This document shows, in pieces, positions 21,070-32,396 of a stretch of 64,000 bases of DNA. Made by a program: the position numbers and the translations under genes. Numbering within the stretch: position 1 is the stretch's first letter; every line of letters begins with the position of its first letter. The notes under the pieces were generated by a model that made no database searches, had not been told where the DNA came from, and worked only from the letters and a program-made list of their open reading frames with translations. Source of the stretch: Cantharellus purpuraceus (Eukaryota; Basidiomycota; Agaricomycetes; Cantharellales; Hydnaceae); contig JALBUN010000013.1 of assembly GCA_025174535.1 (NCBI GenBank), positions 1 to 64,000 on the forward strand, read 5' to 3'.

Positions 21070-24000
21070 ATGTCTTCCAAAACCAAGTACCTTAGTGTCC
21101 AAATCGAAAAACTCGCTGTTGATGGCGCGAACTGGCTCTCTTGGAAGAGCCGGATGTTGACAATTCTGGAGTCGAGCTATTTGTCGAAGCACGTTCAGGG
21201 GACAGCTCGTGTCCCTGCAACCCCTAAGGTTCCACCAAAGGATCAAACCCTGGATGAGGACGAGCTCGAAGCTTTGGATAAGCAAGAGCAACATTTTGAG
21301 AAGTATCATGCATGCGAGAGCCTTGCTAAGGCTCAAATTTTCAATTCCATCTCCAACGAGCTGCTCCTCAAAGTCAAGGATTTGCAGTCTGCGAAGGAGG
21401 TTTGGGATGCTGTGTGTAATGAGTTTGAGGGCCAGCGGGAGATTATCCAAATTGACCTTCGCCGCCGAATGCACGCCTCCAAGTGTGAGGACGGTGCAAA
21501 CATTCGAAAACACCTTGCTGAACTTCTCTCAATGCATGAGAGGCTAGCTGGTATGGGTGTTGTGATGCCTGCCAACGAGTTCTTTGGTATCATCCTTACA
21601 TCACTTCCAAAGGATTTCCGGCCATTTGTGAACTCAATTAAAACTGCTGTCTCCATTGCGGGGAAGCATCCATATCCACGAGACCTTATCAAGCTCATCG
21701 AGGATGAAGATGATCTCTGCAAGTCTCAAGAACGGCCCACTACTAGTGCGACTGTCGAGAATACAGCACTTGCAGCAAACTCACGTGGTGCAAAAGGGAA
21801 ACAAGGCAACGTAGACCATTCAAAAATGGAGTGTCACAATTGCAAGAAGCTTGGGCATATACATGCCAATTGTTGGGCTAAAGGCGGTGGAAAATAAGGT
21901 CAGGGCCCTCGTGGGAAACATACAAGGCATAGCGGAGGTAGCGGTAATAAGGGTGGAAGTGGTGGCAATACTGTTACCACTGCTGCGAATACTGCAACTA
22001 TGATGGCACCAGCAAAGTCAGTGGTTCAAGACACTGATTATGCATTTACCTCATCTTTTGGTGGTACTGCGCTTGCAAAAACCATCACCAATACAAAAAT
22101 TGTGTTGATCTTCGACACTGGTGCTAATACTCATATGTCACCTTACCGTAACCTCTTTCAAAACTACACACCATTCACCACACCGAGAATTATCCATTCC
22201 GCTGACAAAACCGTCTTCAAAGCTATCGGAAAAGGGGACATCATTATCTCCATCCCAAATGAGAAGGGAAACATGAAACTTACCCTCACAGATGTGCTAT
22301 ACACACCGACTATTGCCTTCACACTGATTTCCATCAGCCGCTGTAATCAGGCTGGCTTCTTTGCCACTTTTGGAGGAGGCCAATGTGTTGTGTGCGATTG
22401 CAATGGCAAGACATTTGCTGCAATCCCAAGTTGCCATGGATTGTATCTTCTTGAACAGGAGACAAATGTTAACCCTTATGTTGCAAACATTTCACTCGGT
22501 GACTTACATGCTCGTCTTGGTCATGTATCACATACTGCTGCCCAACGTTTAATACAGGAAGGCTACGGGACTGGTATTCACCTTGACCCAAATTCTTCAG
22601 CTGGATTTTGTGAAGCATGTGTCAAAGCCAAAGTTACTCGTATGCCTGTCCCAAAAGAATGAGTTAATGATCGTGTAAAGGCACAGGGAGAGAAGATTCA
22701 TACTGATGTCTGGGGACCAGCGCAGACTGAAACCATTGCTGGAAAGCATTACTACGTCACATTCACAGATGATTTCACACGTGAAACCAAGACGTACCTC
22801 TTGCGCACAAAAGCAGAGGCCTTCGAGAAATACCAAGAGTATGAAGCCCTCCTGGAAACACAAAGAAACATCAGAATCAAAAAGCTTCAATCAGATCGCG
22901 GGGGAGAATACCTTAGTGATGCATTCAATCGTCACTTAGCTATTCATGGCACAAAACGTTCACTTACTGTCCATGATACACCAGAACAAAATGGTGTGGC
23001 AGAACGCCTCAATCGCACCCTTGTAGAACATGCCCGTGCCATGCTTCTAGGTGCAGACTTACCTAAGTCTTTATGGGGCGAAGCGATCATGCATGCAATG
23101 TACCTGAAAAATCGCACTTCAACTCATGCTTTACCAGATAAAACTCCCTTCGAAATGGTCCATGGTACAAAGCCAGATTTGGCTGGACTACCTGAATGGG
23201 GTAAAAAGGTATTGATTAGAATGGAACAAGCAGGGAAACTGGAGGCAAAGGCAAATGATGGCTGCTGGATTGGTTTTAGTGCGGATAGCAAAGGACATTG
23301 AATCTATTGGCCAGAAAAACACACCATAACTGTGAAACGCAATGTCATCTTCCCAGATGACAAGGCTGAAATTTCTGTGCCAATTGCCCAGTCGGAGGAG
23401 GAGAGACGTCAGGTTGCCAGTTTAGACCCTTCAAAAATGAAGCAAGATGTACAAATTCAACCTGAACATATTCCCCTACCTGTCTCCCATCCCATTTCAC
23501 CACCTTCTGATTCCAACCCTCTATCTGATTTTGAGAAGCCCACCGAAGCAATTGTACCTGAGGGCCGTGGTGTACGTATCCGCAAGCCATCCGAATATGT
23601 CCGACGCATTGCTGAAGGAGCAGGAGTCAGCGATGATCGTCCTAAAGGATCGGCTTACCCCAAAGGAATGCAAGTACTGCAAACCACTACGATGTTCGTC
23701 ACTTTTCCTGATGACTTGGTCCTTGAGACGGGCGAACCACCCACTAATACACCACCTACGGTATCTTTTGAAGACCTTGGTGACAACACAGTGGCTAAGA
23801 TCGGTGACATGAATATAAATGCAGACCGTGAGGATGAGGGATACGTTATAACTGCTGAGCCTACATCATTACTCGCTAATTCAACCACTTATGAGCCCAA
23901 TACAGTGAAGGAAGCGATGGCACGTGAGGACGCACCTATGTGGAGAGGGGCTATTGAAGCCGAGCTTGAATCGTTGAGGAAGCATGGAGTATGGCGCTTC

Positions 24001-25311
24001 GTAAAACAGCCGGACAGTGCGAATGTAATTGGAAGTCGTTGGGTCTTCAAAATCAAACATGACGCAAATGGGAAACTCATGAAATATAAAGCCCGGCTGG
24101 TTGCACAAGGATATACTCAATCTTTTGGTATTGATTATGACAATACCTTCTCACCTGTTGCATGCCTTACATCCCTCCGCATAATTACTGCGCGTAATGG
24201 CTGGTCGATTCAACAGATGGACGTAGATAGTGCGTATCTTAACGCACCGCTCCATGAGATAATTTACATGCAACCACTGCCTGGTTTTGCATGCGACCCG
24301 GATGTTGTCTGCCTGATGCAGAAAGCATTGTATGGCCTAAAACAATCAGGACACCCCGCTGTCTTCCACAAGCACACCGATGGTGCATATGTCATCATAG
24401 CGACCACCGTTGATGACCTTACAATTGTTGCAAGCACAAATGAAGCCATGGAGAATACAAAACGGCAGTTAGAATCTCGGTTTAAAATGAAAGACCTCAG
24501 AGATCTATACTCACTGCTTGGGATGCGAGTCAAATATGATCGCACTGCACGTACACTTTCCTTCTCCCAGGCTGCCTATATCGACACCATCGTTGCTCGC
24601 TTCAACCTAGAAAAAGCGGCCACTGTTTCTACGCCACTTGATCCAAATGTGGAGCTTTCAAAGTTACAATGCCCTACAACAGCACGTCAGTTCAAAGATA
24701 TGGTGTGTGTCCCGTATTGCGAAGTGATTGGCTCACTTATATGGGCTGCAGTCGCGACACGCCCTGATATTGCATTTGCAGCATCCCTACTAGGTCAATT
24801 CCTAGAAAATCCCAGAAAACCACACTGGGAGGCTGCAAAGAGAGTTATAAAGTATTTAAAAGGCACTCGAGATATGGAGCTTACCTTTGGAATGGAGCAC
24901 GCTGGCCTAACGGCCTATATGGATGCGGACTGGGCTTCTCAAGACCATCGCCACTCTATTTCCGGTTATACTTTCCTTGTTGACGGTGGTGCTGTATCCT
25001 GGAGCATGAAGAAGCAAACTATCATTGCATTATCGAGCGCGGAGGCTGAATTTGTTGCCGCGACACACGCAGCAAAAGAGGCGTTGTGGTTAAGAACATT
25101 TCTTGCAGAAATCACACGCCCGCTCACTTACCCGCTCACTCTATTCTGTGACAATCAGTCTGCTATTGTGCTCACCAAAGACACACAACATTCTGCATGC
25201 ACAAAACATATTGACCTGCGATTCAAGTTTATTTGCAACGCTGTCACAAAAGAGCAACTCAAGCTCACCTATTGTCCTACTGAACACATGATAGCCAACA
25301 TATTTTCATGA
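21070..25311 (+). pseudogene. gag-pol: CopB gag-pol polyprotein, several stops
   Basis: One frame encodes everything from ATG 21070. Gag has a CCHC knuckle CHNCKKLGHIHANC (about 21832-21873); protease FDTGANTH (about 22114); integrase zinc finger from HARLGHVSH (about 22507) and D,D,E in HTDVWGP, QSDRGGEY and NGVAERLNRT; RT with WVFKIKHD, ARLVAQGYTQ and TVDDLTIVAS (about 24410); RNase H with DADWASQDHRHSISGY and FCDNQSAIVL. In-frame stops: TAA 21895-21897, TGA 22660-22662 and TGA 23299-23301. RT lacks about 30 residues between GLKQSG and VFHKH. A frameshift near 25300 moves the last 25 codons to another frame ending at about 25370. It cannot make a full polyprotein without readthrough. Confidence 0.93.
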
Positions 25312-25380
25312 AGGTGTTGCCTCACGTCAAGTTCGACTACCTTGTCTCCCAACTCAGCCTGCACTTGGCTTGAGGGGGAG

Positions 25381-25698
25381 TGTTGGATTTTCAAGCCACG
25401 CATTGATTATGGATGCGCAATGCATCATATTTTGGCATGTATCACTATATGTATGAATGGCTCATGCTGTTGTCTCGCTGAGCTTTAAAAGTTGTAGGTA
25501 GGATATATTTTCACAGGTGTACTCGTTTCACCTCAGCGCTTTTGTCACTTGTGCTGAGGTGAGTAGGTCTATTCAGTTGTATGTTATGTATCCTAATGAT
25601 TTTCAGTTGTATACTAGGTAGCTATGAATCTACAGCGCTTTTGTCACTTGCGCTGAGTTGTATACTAGCTCCTCCGTGTTGTCACAAATTTTTCTATA
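25381..25698 (+). repeat. CopB 3' LTR
   Basis: Same length as the 5' copy. It follows the polypurine tract TTGAGGGGGAG (25370-25380) and is followed by the right CATAT target copy. Confidence 0.93.
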
Positions 25699-25703
25699 CA
25701 TAT

Positions 25704-26013
25704 ATGGGCTACTCTCTGTCTATTACAGTAGTTCATATATCAACCAAATTTGTCCCATCAACTTCTTGGTTGCTAGCTTCTTGACAAGTTGAACTCCAGA
25801 TCCTTGATCCAACTCTGTACTCCAAGCTCTGAAATATTGGACCAACGATCCGAGGGGGTGCAACACACAAGTTGAAGCCAAGTCCACTCAATCTGACTCA
25901 ATATTATTGTCCCCACTCTGTCTCCAGTTGAACTGAAACAGTAAAGTCCCCTTCTCTTCATCACTAGCATCCAAACTCCAGTTACTCCATTGAAACCCTA
26001 ATAGCATCCCAGC
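25704..26013 (+). repeat. Old relative of a Gyp2 LTR, truncated
   Basis: Around 25825-25925 the words GAAATATTGGACC, GGGTGCAACACACAAGTTGAAGCC and CCCACTCTGTCTCC line up with the R-U5 part of Gyp2 LTRs in the orientation of the 55223-55749 copy. Divergence is high and neither end is found. Confidence 0.45.
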
Positions 26014-26086
26014 ATTTAACACATTTGTACTTTGGTTACAATCCCTTGTATTGGTCAATGCAGACTATACACAGAAAAGTAATATG

Positions 26087-26471
26087 TGTTACGCACTAGG
26101 TCCGATTTGGGGTCAGAGATTGGGTCGGAGGTTGGGTCGGAGTCGGAGTACATTGTGGGTGTCAGAACGGACTTGGCTTCAGCTTATGTGCTGCGCTCTC
26201 ACTAATACCGGTGTCCGAGATTTTGGAGACGGAGTACAACTTAGAGAGTTAGGATCGGACTTAGGAGCTAGGCGTGATTCGATATTTGAACTGGGGAATG
26301 AAGTCCCCAGTCAGGCAACTTAAATACATATTCAAAATCTAATAATAATTACTCTGGTGATGGGTCTCCGAGGCCAACGGCCTTACATGAGTATGTCTGA
26401 GTCCGACGGAGACAGATGTCTGGGTTCCTATGGTGATGCTGATGCATCAATTGGAACCGGAGACAGATGGG
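26087..26471 (-). repeat. Gyp2 3' LTR, truncated
   Basis: It matches the R-U5 and central part of the other Gyp2 LTRs from TGTTACGCACTAGG up to GACAGATGGG, where the homology stops and the pol remnant begins. About 150 bp of the U3 end is missing. Confidence 0.85.
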
Positions 26472-26547
26472 TTCAGGCGGACCTCGTCTGTCGTACGGGG
26501 AGTACCAACGCAGCCCTCAGCCCGTACAGAGGCTATAGGACTGCTTA

Positions 26548-26558
26548 CTATTTTTTTT
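26548..26558 (-). promoter_or_regulatory. Gyp2 gag-pol -1 frameshift site
   Basis: On the coding strand gag ends CAA AAA AAA TAG, giving the heptamer A-AAA-AAA directly before the stop. A shift of -1 gives a reading into PKKIVSSPIASVRAEGC and DEVRLN, the expected start of gypsy pol. No downstream pseudoknot can be assessed because pol is deleted 60-70 nt further on. Confidence 0.6.
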
Positions 26559-27666
26559 GGTCCGTCATGGCGTTGGCGGTGCGGCCCTTTGCCTTTGCTG
26601 CGGACGAGGTTGCCTTGTTGCAATCCTTGGCTTGGTGACCAGGCTTTCCACAGAACAGACAGAGGTTGTTGTCCATGCGGCGCTGGCATTCCTGCTGGGT
26701 AAGTTTCCCATCCTTCCCCAGCTTGGTGGAGAGGTCCGGAGTACTCTTGCAAGCTCCGGAGTTATTGCTGGTGCCGGAGTTGTTCTGACTGGAACCGGAA
26801 GCGGCAGCGTTACCAATGTTTGACTTCTGGCCTGAGTTGGCGGTGGCCCGCTTATTGGACCCCTTGTTGGACTTTGGGGTCTTGTCCGATGATTTGTCCG
26901 ATTTGTTGTTGGCCGAATTTTTGCGGGAGACCTTGGATTGACATTCCCAATAATGGGCGTCGATGGATTGGGCAAGCTTGTGGAGGGTAGCCAAAGTATC
27001 CGGCTTACCGACGCGTGATATCTTGTCCTTGATGCGGGATGGGAGTCCAACGTAAAATTGGCGTCGGAGTGCGGTGTCGCCCCATTGGACTTTCGGAGCT
27101 AGCTGCTGGAAACTCACAATGTATTTTGTGATTTTGTGATTCTCCTTCATCCAAAGTCGATCGAGTTCATTCTCGGCATCGGCCTCGGGGTTATAAGGAC
27201 CAAAATTGGTCCGAAGTTTGGAGATGAAGTCGGAGTAGTCCTCTGACCATATCGGGTCATCAGAGTTGTCCATGAGCACTGGTTTGAAGTAGTCCAGTGC
27301 AGTGCCCTTGAGATAGGACATGGTGAAGGTGACCTTCGCCCAATTGGATGTGAATGTGTCGGGGCAGTCGTGGAAATTCAACCGGCATTGCACCAAGAAC
27401 GGCTGGAGTTTGCATGGATCGGAGCCATCAAATGGGTTGGGTTCTTGGACCTTGGTCCGGGACTTAGGGGCTTGTGGGTTATGGATGCTGCTAGCGAGCA
27501 GGGAGATGGCTTGCGCCAGATTTGGAGAGAGCGGGGTGTCATCTTCTTCATTGACGGCCTCTATGTGGTCCATCGGTTCCTCAATGACCTCGGGGATGGT
27601 GTCGATGCTGGGGGTGGGTACCTTGACGATTCGTGCACGTTTGGAATTGGCGGTGGATCGTGGCAT
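26548..27666 (-). CDS. gag: Gyp2 Gag
   Basis: The 372-codon ORF starts at ATG 27666 (MPRSTANSKRARIV); the same frame is open upstream into the 5' LTR, but this ATG is the first beyond the PBS. It has a retrotransposon gag core at about residues 75-215 (PNPFDGSDPCKLQPFLVQC, YLKGTALDYF, WSEDYSDFISKLRTNFG, FYVGLPSRIKDKI), a Ser/Asn/Lys-rich linker and a CCHC knuckle CLFCGKPGHQAKDC near residue 345. Gag packages element RNA in cytoplasmic particles. It is intact although pol is deleted, so it could still be expressed. A -1 slip site lies at its stop. Confidence 0.9.
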   Translation of the reverse strand: MPRSTANSKRARIVKVPTPSIDTIPEVIEEPMDHIEAVNEEDDTPLSPNLAQAISLLASSIHNPQAPKSRTKVQEPNPFDGSDPCKLQPFLVQCRLNFHDCPDTFTSNWAKVTFTMSYLKGTALDYFKPVLMDNSDDPIWSEDYSDFISKLRTNFGPYNPEADAENELDRLWMKENHKITKYIVSFQQLAPKVQWGDTALRRQFYVGLPSRIKDKISRVGKPDTLATLHKLAQSIDAHYWECQSKVSRKNSANNKSDKSSDKTPKSNKGSNKRATANSGQKSNIGNAAASGSSQNNSGTSNNSGACKSTPDLSTKLGKDGKLTQQECQRRMDNNLCLFCGKPGHQAKDCNKATSSAAKAKGRTANAMTDQKK

Positions 27667-27682
27667 TGGTAGGAGTGAGTAT

Positions 27683-27698
27683 GGCAGTTCGAATATAC
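27683..27698 (-). promoter_or_regulatory. Gyp2 PBS, self-priming type
   Basis: The first bases inside the 5' LTR read GTATATTCGAACTGCC on the element strand. The core ATATTCGAACTG is the complement of CAGTTCGAATAT in the LTR (27918-27929 here, with one base changed; unchanged at 55531-55542 in another copy). That LTR site lies about 30 nt after a TATTTAAG box, where the RNA start would be. This is the arrangement of Tf1-type self-primed elements. Confidence 0.6.
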
Positions 27699-28238
27699 TG
27701 TTACGCACTAGGTCCGATTTGGGGTCAGAGATTGGGTTGGAGGTTGGGTTGGAGGTTGGGTTGGAGGTTGGGTTGGAGTCGGAGTACATCATGGGTGTCA
27801 GAACGGACTTGGCTTCAGCTTATGTGCTGCGCCCTCACTAATACCGGTGTCCAAGATTTCAGAGACAGAGTACGACTTAGAGAGTTAGGATTGGACTTAG
27901 GAGCTAGGCATGATTCGATATTTGAACTGGGGAATGAAGTCCCCAGTCAGGCAACTTAAATACATATTTGAAATCTAATAATAATTACTCTGGTGATGGG
28001 TCTCCAAGGCCGATGGCCTTACATGAGTATGTCCGAGTCCGACGGGGATGGATGTCTGGGTTCCTATGGTGATGCTGATGCATCAATCGGAACCAGAGAT
28101 GGATGGGCGGAATCAGCAGTGACAATCGGACAGGTAAATGGAGACGTAGTGGTTTCCAAATGGAGTATAGATTTCATATGCACGGGGATCTGAGGGGATC
28201 GGACGGGGATCTGGGCATTAATGAATATAGTCATAACA
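27699..28238 (-). repeat. Gyp2 5' LTR
   Basis: 540 bp; element sense starts TGTTATGACTATATT and ends GTGCGTAACA. Includes an extra run of GGTTGGGTTGGA-type repeats (27730-27780) compared with the solo LTRs. A perfect hairpin CTGGGGA-CTTCAT-TCCCCAG (27928-27947) is kept in most copies next to the presumed RNA start. Confidence 0.9.
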
Positions 28239-29446
28239 ATATGTTTCTTAGCAGCAAGAAATGAATATGACTTCCAGAGTCTAGAGTTCACAGACACTTA
28301 GGGGTCCAGATATTCCAAAATGAGGGGAATGCACTTGGAGGCTAAAGGAAGTCAGTGGATTGTTATTCAGATGTGCTGGACTTCAGAGGAGAAAGGAGGA
28401 GAGGGGGACTAGAGGGGACAGGGGGACAGGAGCATATAGGAGGCTCAGGAGGTTTGGAGGGGTGAAGGGGGAGAAAGGGAACAGTTAAAGGGATGTTATA
28501 GGGAACAGGGGAAGCCCCTGTGAGTTCCAGGCCATTCCAGACATTCCATTATTTTTTATTTTCATCATCTCCTCATCATGGACTATCCCCTCCATCATTA
28601 CTTCATCACATATTCTATCATTGGGCTAGAACATTTATGAAGGACTTTTACATTCATGAGGCCCCTTATCATGTATAAATTATGCTTGTATTGCCCTTGA
28701 ACAATTCAGAGTAATTATCTCTCATCATTCTTGTCTGTGTGTTTAAACTATTCATATCTGGAATAACTCCAGAAGGAACGAGTATTTATACTAGCTTTTG
28801 CATATTATATTACAATATTGCATAATACATCTGAATCCTGAATTATGAAGCCATATGACCACTGGCTATTTTTCTATTGAGCATTTACTCATATCCCAGT
28901 CATCTGCTCCTGCTGCTCGCTCAAATTATCAATATCTAGGCAAAGGCTCAACTGAATTACTTCAAATTTCGTAGAAAGATACTATTCAACTGTATCTTCC
29001 ATTAGACTATGCATACACCCAGTTCCCATCACTCCCTCAGTCACCATTTGACATCTACTCTTCACTCCTGTTTTGGAACCTGCAAAATTATGGTGTTAGG
29101 GCAAACTCTAAATCACCACAATTCCGTGAATGAACAGCTGAGAAGAATATCAAATCCTACTGCAGCACAACTCCAGAAATGATTTAACGTTTGTACTTTG
29201 GTTACAATCCGTTGTAATGGTCAATGCAGACGATACGCAGGAAGGTAATATGTTTCTTAGCAGTAGGGAATGAATAAGACTTCCAGAGTCTAGAGTTCAT
29301 GGACGCTGATGAGCCAGGACGCATCGAGGACATATATCGAACCACTCTGACAGTCCAACTCCGCCAGCGTCTTTTCATATCAACCTTTAAATAGTGCCAC
29401 AACTCCCTCTCCACCTCAGTCTCTAATTCTAGCCATTGATTGTCAC

Positions 29447-29947
29447 TTGTGTTTCATCACCATCGATCATTATCAGCCTTCTATTCACACCAATCCTTTC
29501 ATCATCATTCACATAGCTTCCAATTCTATTCCCCTCTCCAACATCTCTTCTAATAATACGTCACACTGGTCTCTGGACACAGAGGACTATCAAAAATATG
29601 CCAAGCTCCACGGGCATGTTAAGCCACCTCCACATGTCAAAATACTTCCAAAACTCTTTCAATGTCCAAGATCCCCACCATGTCTCTCTTATGCCATTGG
29701 CGATCCCATATTCTTTCACAATTCCATTGAACCATATACATTCCTTGGTATTTCACCTCTATATCGTAACATGGATAGAAGAGTTGAACATGAGGTAGAG
29801 TTTCAGTCGCCATCGCCGACCTATCCTCCCACTTCAATCCAACTCAGGTTACATCATGTCAGGCAAAGGGACCAAATACCCTTGGAACAGGATACCATAT
29901 GGAGATGTATCACTAAGACAATAAGGAGTATTTGTTGTGGATGCTGA
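29447..29947 (+). CDS. ORF inside LTR-E copy A, unknown
   Basis: The 166-codon ORF is shared with copies B (open) and C (stop). It contains PRSPPCLSYAIG, FHNSIEPYTFL and a Cys-rich end SICCGC. No domain is recognised. In copy B an internal ATG begins MASHSIPLSN; in copy A that ATG is ATA. Differences between copies are mostly R/H, R/C and R/Q, as CpG decay would give, so constraint on the protein is unproven. It may be a chance ORF in a long LTR. Confidence 0.4.
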   Translation: MCFITIDHYQPSIHTNPFIIIHIASNSIPLSNISSNNTSHWSLDTEDYQKYAKLHGHVKPPPHVKILPKLFQCPRSPPCLSYAIGDPIFFHNSIEPYTFLGISPLYRNMDRRVEHEVEFQSPSPTYPPTSIQLRLHHVRQRDQIPLEQDTIWRCITKTIRSICCGC

Positions 29948-30000
29948 CTGAAGTCCTCATGTGACTCAGGGTCAATTTACCTTCAGAGCCATAGGGAAGA

Positions 30001-30742
30001 TGTTATTTGGAAGGCCGGACTTCTAGGGGAGAGGGGAACAGAGGGGGAACAGAGGGGATAGGAGGAATAGGAGCACATAGGAGGCTCAGGAGGTTGAGGG
30101 GGAGGTAGGAAAGCGAGGGGAAATGGTTAGGAGGGAAGAGGAGAAGCCCCTGTAAGCTCCACACACATCAGATCATTCTCCTATATTTCTTTTATATTGT
30201 ATTTTGTCATTTTTCCCCTATTGGCTCCACCCCCCATTTCGTTTTTATCACAAGTTTCTTTCCCATGTTTCAAATGACACAGAACGTTTATCACGAGTTA
30301 TTAGCATGCATACCTTGTATAAAACACGTCTAACTAGATATGCAATGGACTAGAGAATTTGCTCTCACCTGTTTTTTGTTGACTGTGTCTGAACTATTTG
30401 TTTCTGGAATAACTCCGGAACGAACTCGTATTTCTACAATCTTTTGCATACTCTTCCAGAGTATTGCAACATATATTCGAATCCCAGTTTGCGAAGCCTA
30501 AGCTCCACTGGTTGATTTTCTATTAAGCATTTACTCTCGTTCGAGTCATCTGCTCCTGATCCCTGCTTAAATTGTCGATATCTAGACGAAGATCACGCCA
30601 AATCCCATCTAACGTGGTAGGAAGATACTACTCAAGTATATCTTTAATTCGACTATGCATACATCCAGTTCCCATCACTCCCTCTGTCTCTATTCAAAAT
30701 CTACTCTCCACACACCCCCAGCAAGGCGAAATTTTTTCAACA
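30001..30742 (+). repeat. LTR-3 solo LTR within LTR-E; TSD GAAGA
   Basis: 742 bp from TGTTATTTGGAAGG to TTTTTTCAACA, with perfect 5-bp duplication GAAGA (29996-30000, 30743-30747). It lines up with the copy at 28361-34621 over its whole length. Confidence 0.88.
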
Positions 30743-31560
30743 GAAGATAGTATTGGTGGATGTTTCTATTGTTCTTTTATATGACTCACCCCTGTTTCAT
30801 CTTTTAATTCATTCATACACGACTTACTCATCCTTGTTCTATTTTTGGTTCTTTTATTACTCATCACCCCCTATTCTTACAAAGATTACCCCTATCTGTC
30901 GCTTCATTTCTCCATGATTTCCCCCATTAGTAGTTCAACTTCACATGCTTCATCAGCTGGCTTGACCAGCATATCTTGCATCATATCACATCATTTGCTC
31001 CTCATATTGTGTCGTTATGCCCTGGGGATTTGTATATAAAAGGGCACTAGTTTTTGCCTTTGGAATAAATCAACAAGTTTTCAGCCAACACTCTAAAGTC
31101 AAAGTCCATGCTCTAAGTCTATGCTCTACGCTCTACATCACAATCCATCAGCTCTACACTGAGGTAAAACACCTTGTTTCAACGATCAGATTTTCCTCCA
31201 CCACCGAGAGATCGCTTCTCCTGAAACCAGCTTTTGCGTACCTCCCAACTGGGCTCTGCATTGTCATCCAGTCACAGAGCACAATCAGCCATCAGGACCG
31301 ACCTTTTGCTCCCATCCTCATCCAACCACAGAGCACTATCCCACTTCCCTATTACTCAGTGCTACCTCTACCCCTCGACCTGATTGATCTTTGGAATGCT
31401 GAACAACTGCGTTACATGCCGTCTGTTTGTTAGGACCATTGCGTGCAGGCTTATAGGATCTATTCCTTAAGCAAACCGACAATGCTTAGGGGTCCAGATA
31501 TTCCAAAAAGAGGGGAATGCACTTAGAGGCTAGAGGAAGTAGGTGGATGAATCCGACCAT

Positions 31561-32089
31561 TGTTATGCACTAGGTCTGATTGGGGGTCAGAGATTGGGTC
31601 AGAGGTCGGGTCAGAGGTTGGGTCAGAGTCGGAGCATGTTGTGGGGGTCAGAACAGACTTGGCTTCAGCTTATGTGCTGCGCCCTCACTAATACTGGTGT
31701 CCGAGATTTTGGAGATGGAGTACGACTTAGAGAGTTAGGATCGGACTTTAGGAACTAGGTGTGATTCAATATTCAAACTGGGGAATGAAGTCTCCAGTCG
31801 GCAACTTAAATACATATTTTGAAATCTAATAATAATCACTCCGGTGATGGATCTCCGAGGCCAGCGGCCTTACATGAGTATGTCTGAGTCCGATGGGGAT
31901 GGATGTCCAGGTTCCTATGGTGATGCTGATGCATCAATCGGAGCCGGAGACAGATGGGTGGAATCGGCGGTGACAATCGGACAGGTAGATGGAGATGTGG
32001 CGGTTTCCAAATGGAGTATAGATTTCATGTGCACGGGGATCTGAGTGGATCGGACGGGGATCTGGTTGTTAATGAATATGGTCATAACA
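31561..32089 (-). repeat. Gyp2 solo LTR; TSD ACCRT
   Basis: 529 bp, TGTTATGCACTAGG to GTCATAACA on the forward strand. It interrupts Gyp1 LTR sequence; flanks ACCAT and ACCGT are a 5-bp duplication with one transition. Confidence 0.9.
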
Positions 32090-32396
32090 ACCGTCCAACC
32101 AGTGACACTCTGAAGCGGGTAACAGCAATGTGTGAAGTAGTCTAGCAACTGCTTCACACGAGTTCAAGATCCTAATGCTCTGCAAAGGCAGTACACACTA
32201 GTAACTTAAACAAAGAGCACTATTAGGACTATCGACAGACAATCTCACCCTGTAGATTCATAGTCACACGAGGTAGATACTACACTCACGCCCAAAGCAG
32301 GACAATCACTACTTCGAGTGCAATCGAATACAGTTACACAACTGTAAGCGACCCTTGAACTGGACAATCAACAATTACTGAGATATAGAGGATGAC

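Larger units (their letters stand above)
20732..25698 (+). mobile_element. CopB: nearly full-length Ty1/copia element
   Basis: Two 318-bp LTRs (20732-21049, 25381-25698) flank gag-pol, with a 5-bp TSD CATAT at 20727-20731 and 25699-25703. A PBS directly follows the 5' LTR, and a polypurine tract GAGGGGGAG directly precedes the 3' LTR. The LTRs begin TGTTGG and end TCTATA rather than the usual CA. They differ at seven positions by my reading, all transitions, so the insertion is fairly young but the copy is already inactivated. Confidence 0.95.
26087..28238 (-). mobile_element. Gyp2: Ty3/gypsy element deleted for most of pol
   Basis: Reverse-oriented. The 5' LTR is 27699-28238, gag 27666-26548, a short pol start, and a truncated 3' LTR 26087-26471. 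A perfect 5-bp TSD ATATG lies at 26082-26086 and 28239-28243. Pol is lost from about 60 nt after the gag stop and the join runs straight into the middle of the 3' LTR, so about 150 bp of U3 is gone too. It is non-autonomous. Confidence 0.9.
29307..31481 (+). repeat. LTR-E copy A, interrupted; TSD ACGC/ATGC
   Basis: Ends TGATGAGCCAGG and AACCGACA match copies B (51821-53236) and C (53778-55071). A 4-bp duplication ACGC/ATGC flanks it. An LTR-3 solo LTR sits at 30001-30742. A TATATAAAAGGGC box (about 31033) precedes an R-like region, so this is most likely a solo LTR of about 1.4 kb and not a complete element. Confidence 0.8.

Noticed and set aside
29637..29837. Antisense ORF in LTR-E, also in copies B and C
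   Set aside because: Overlaps the longer sense ORF and is shared only because the LTR copies are similar.
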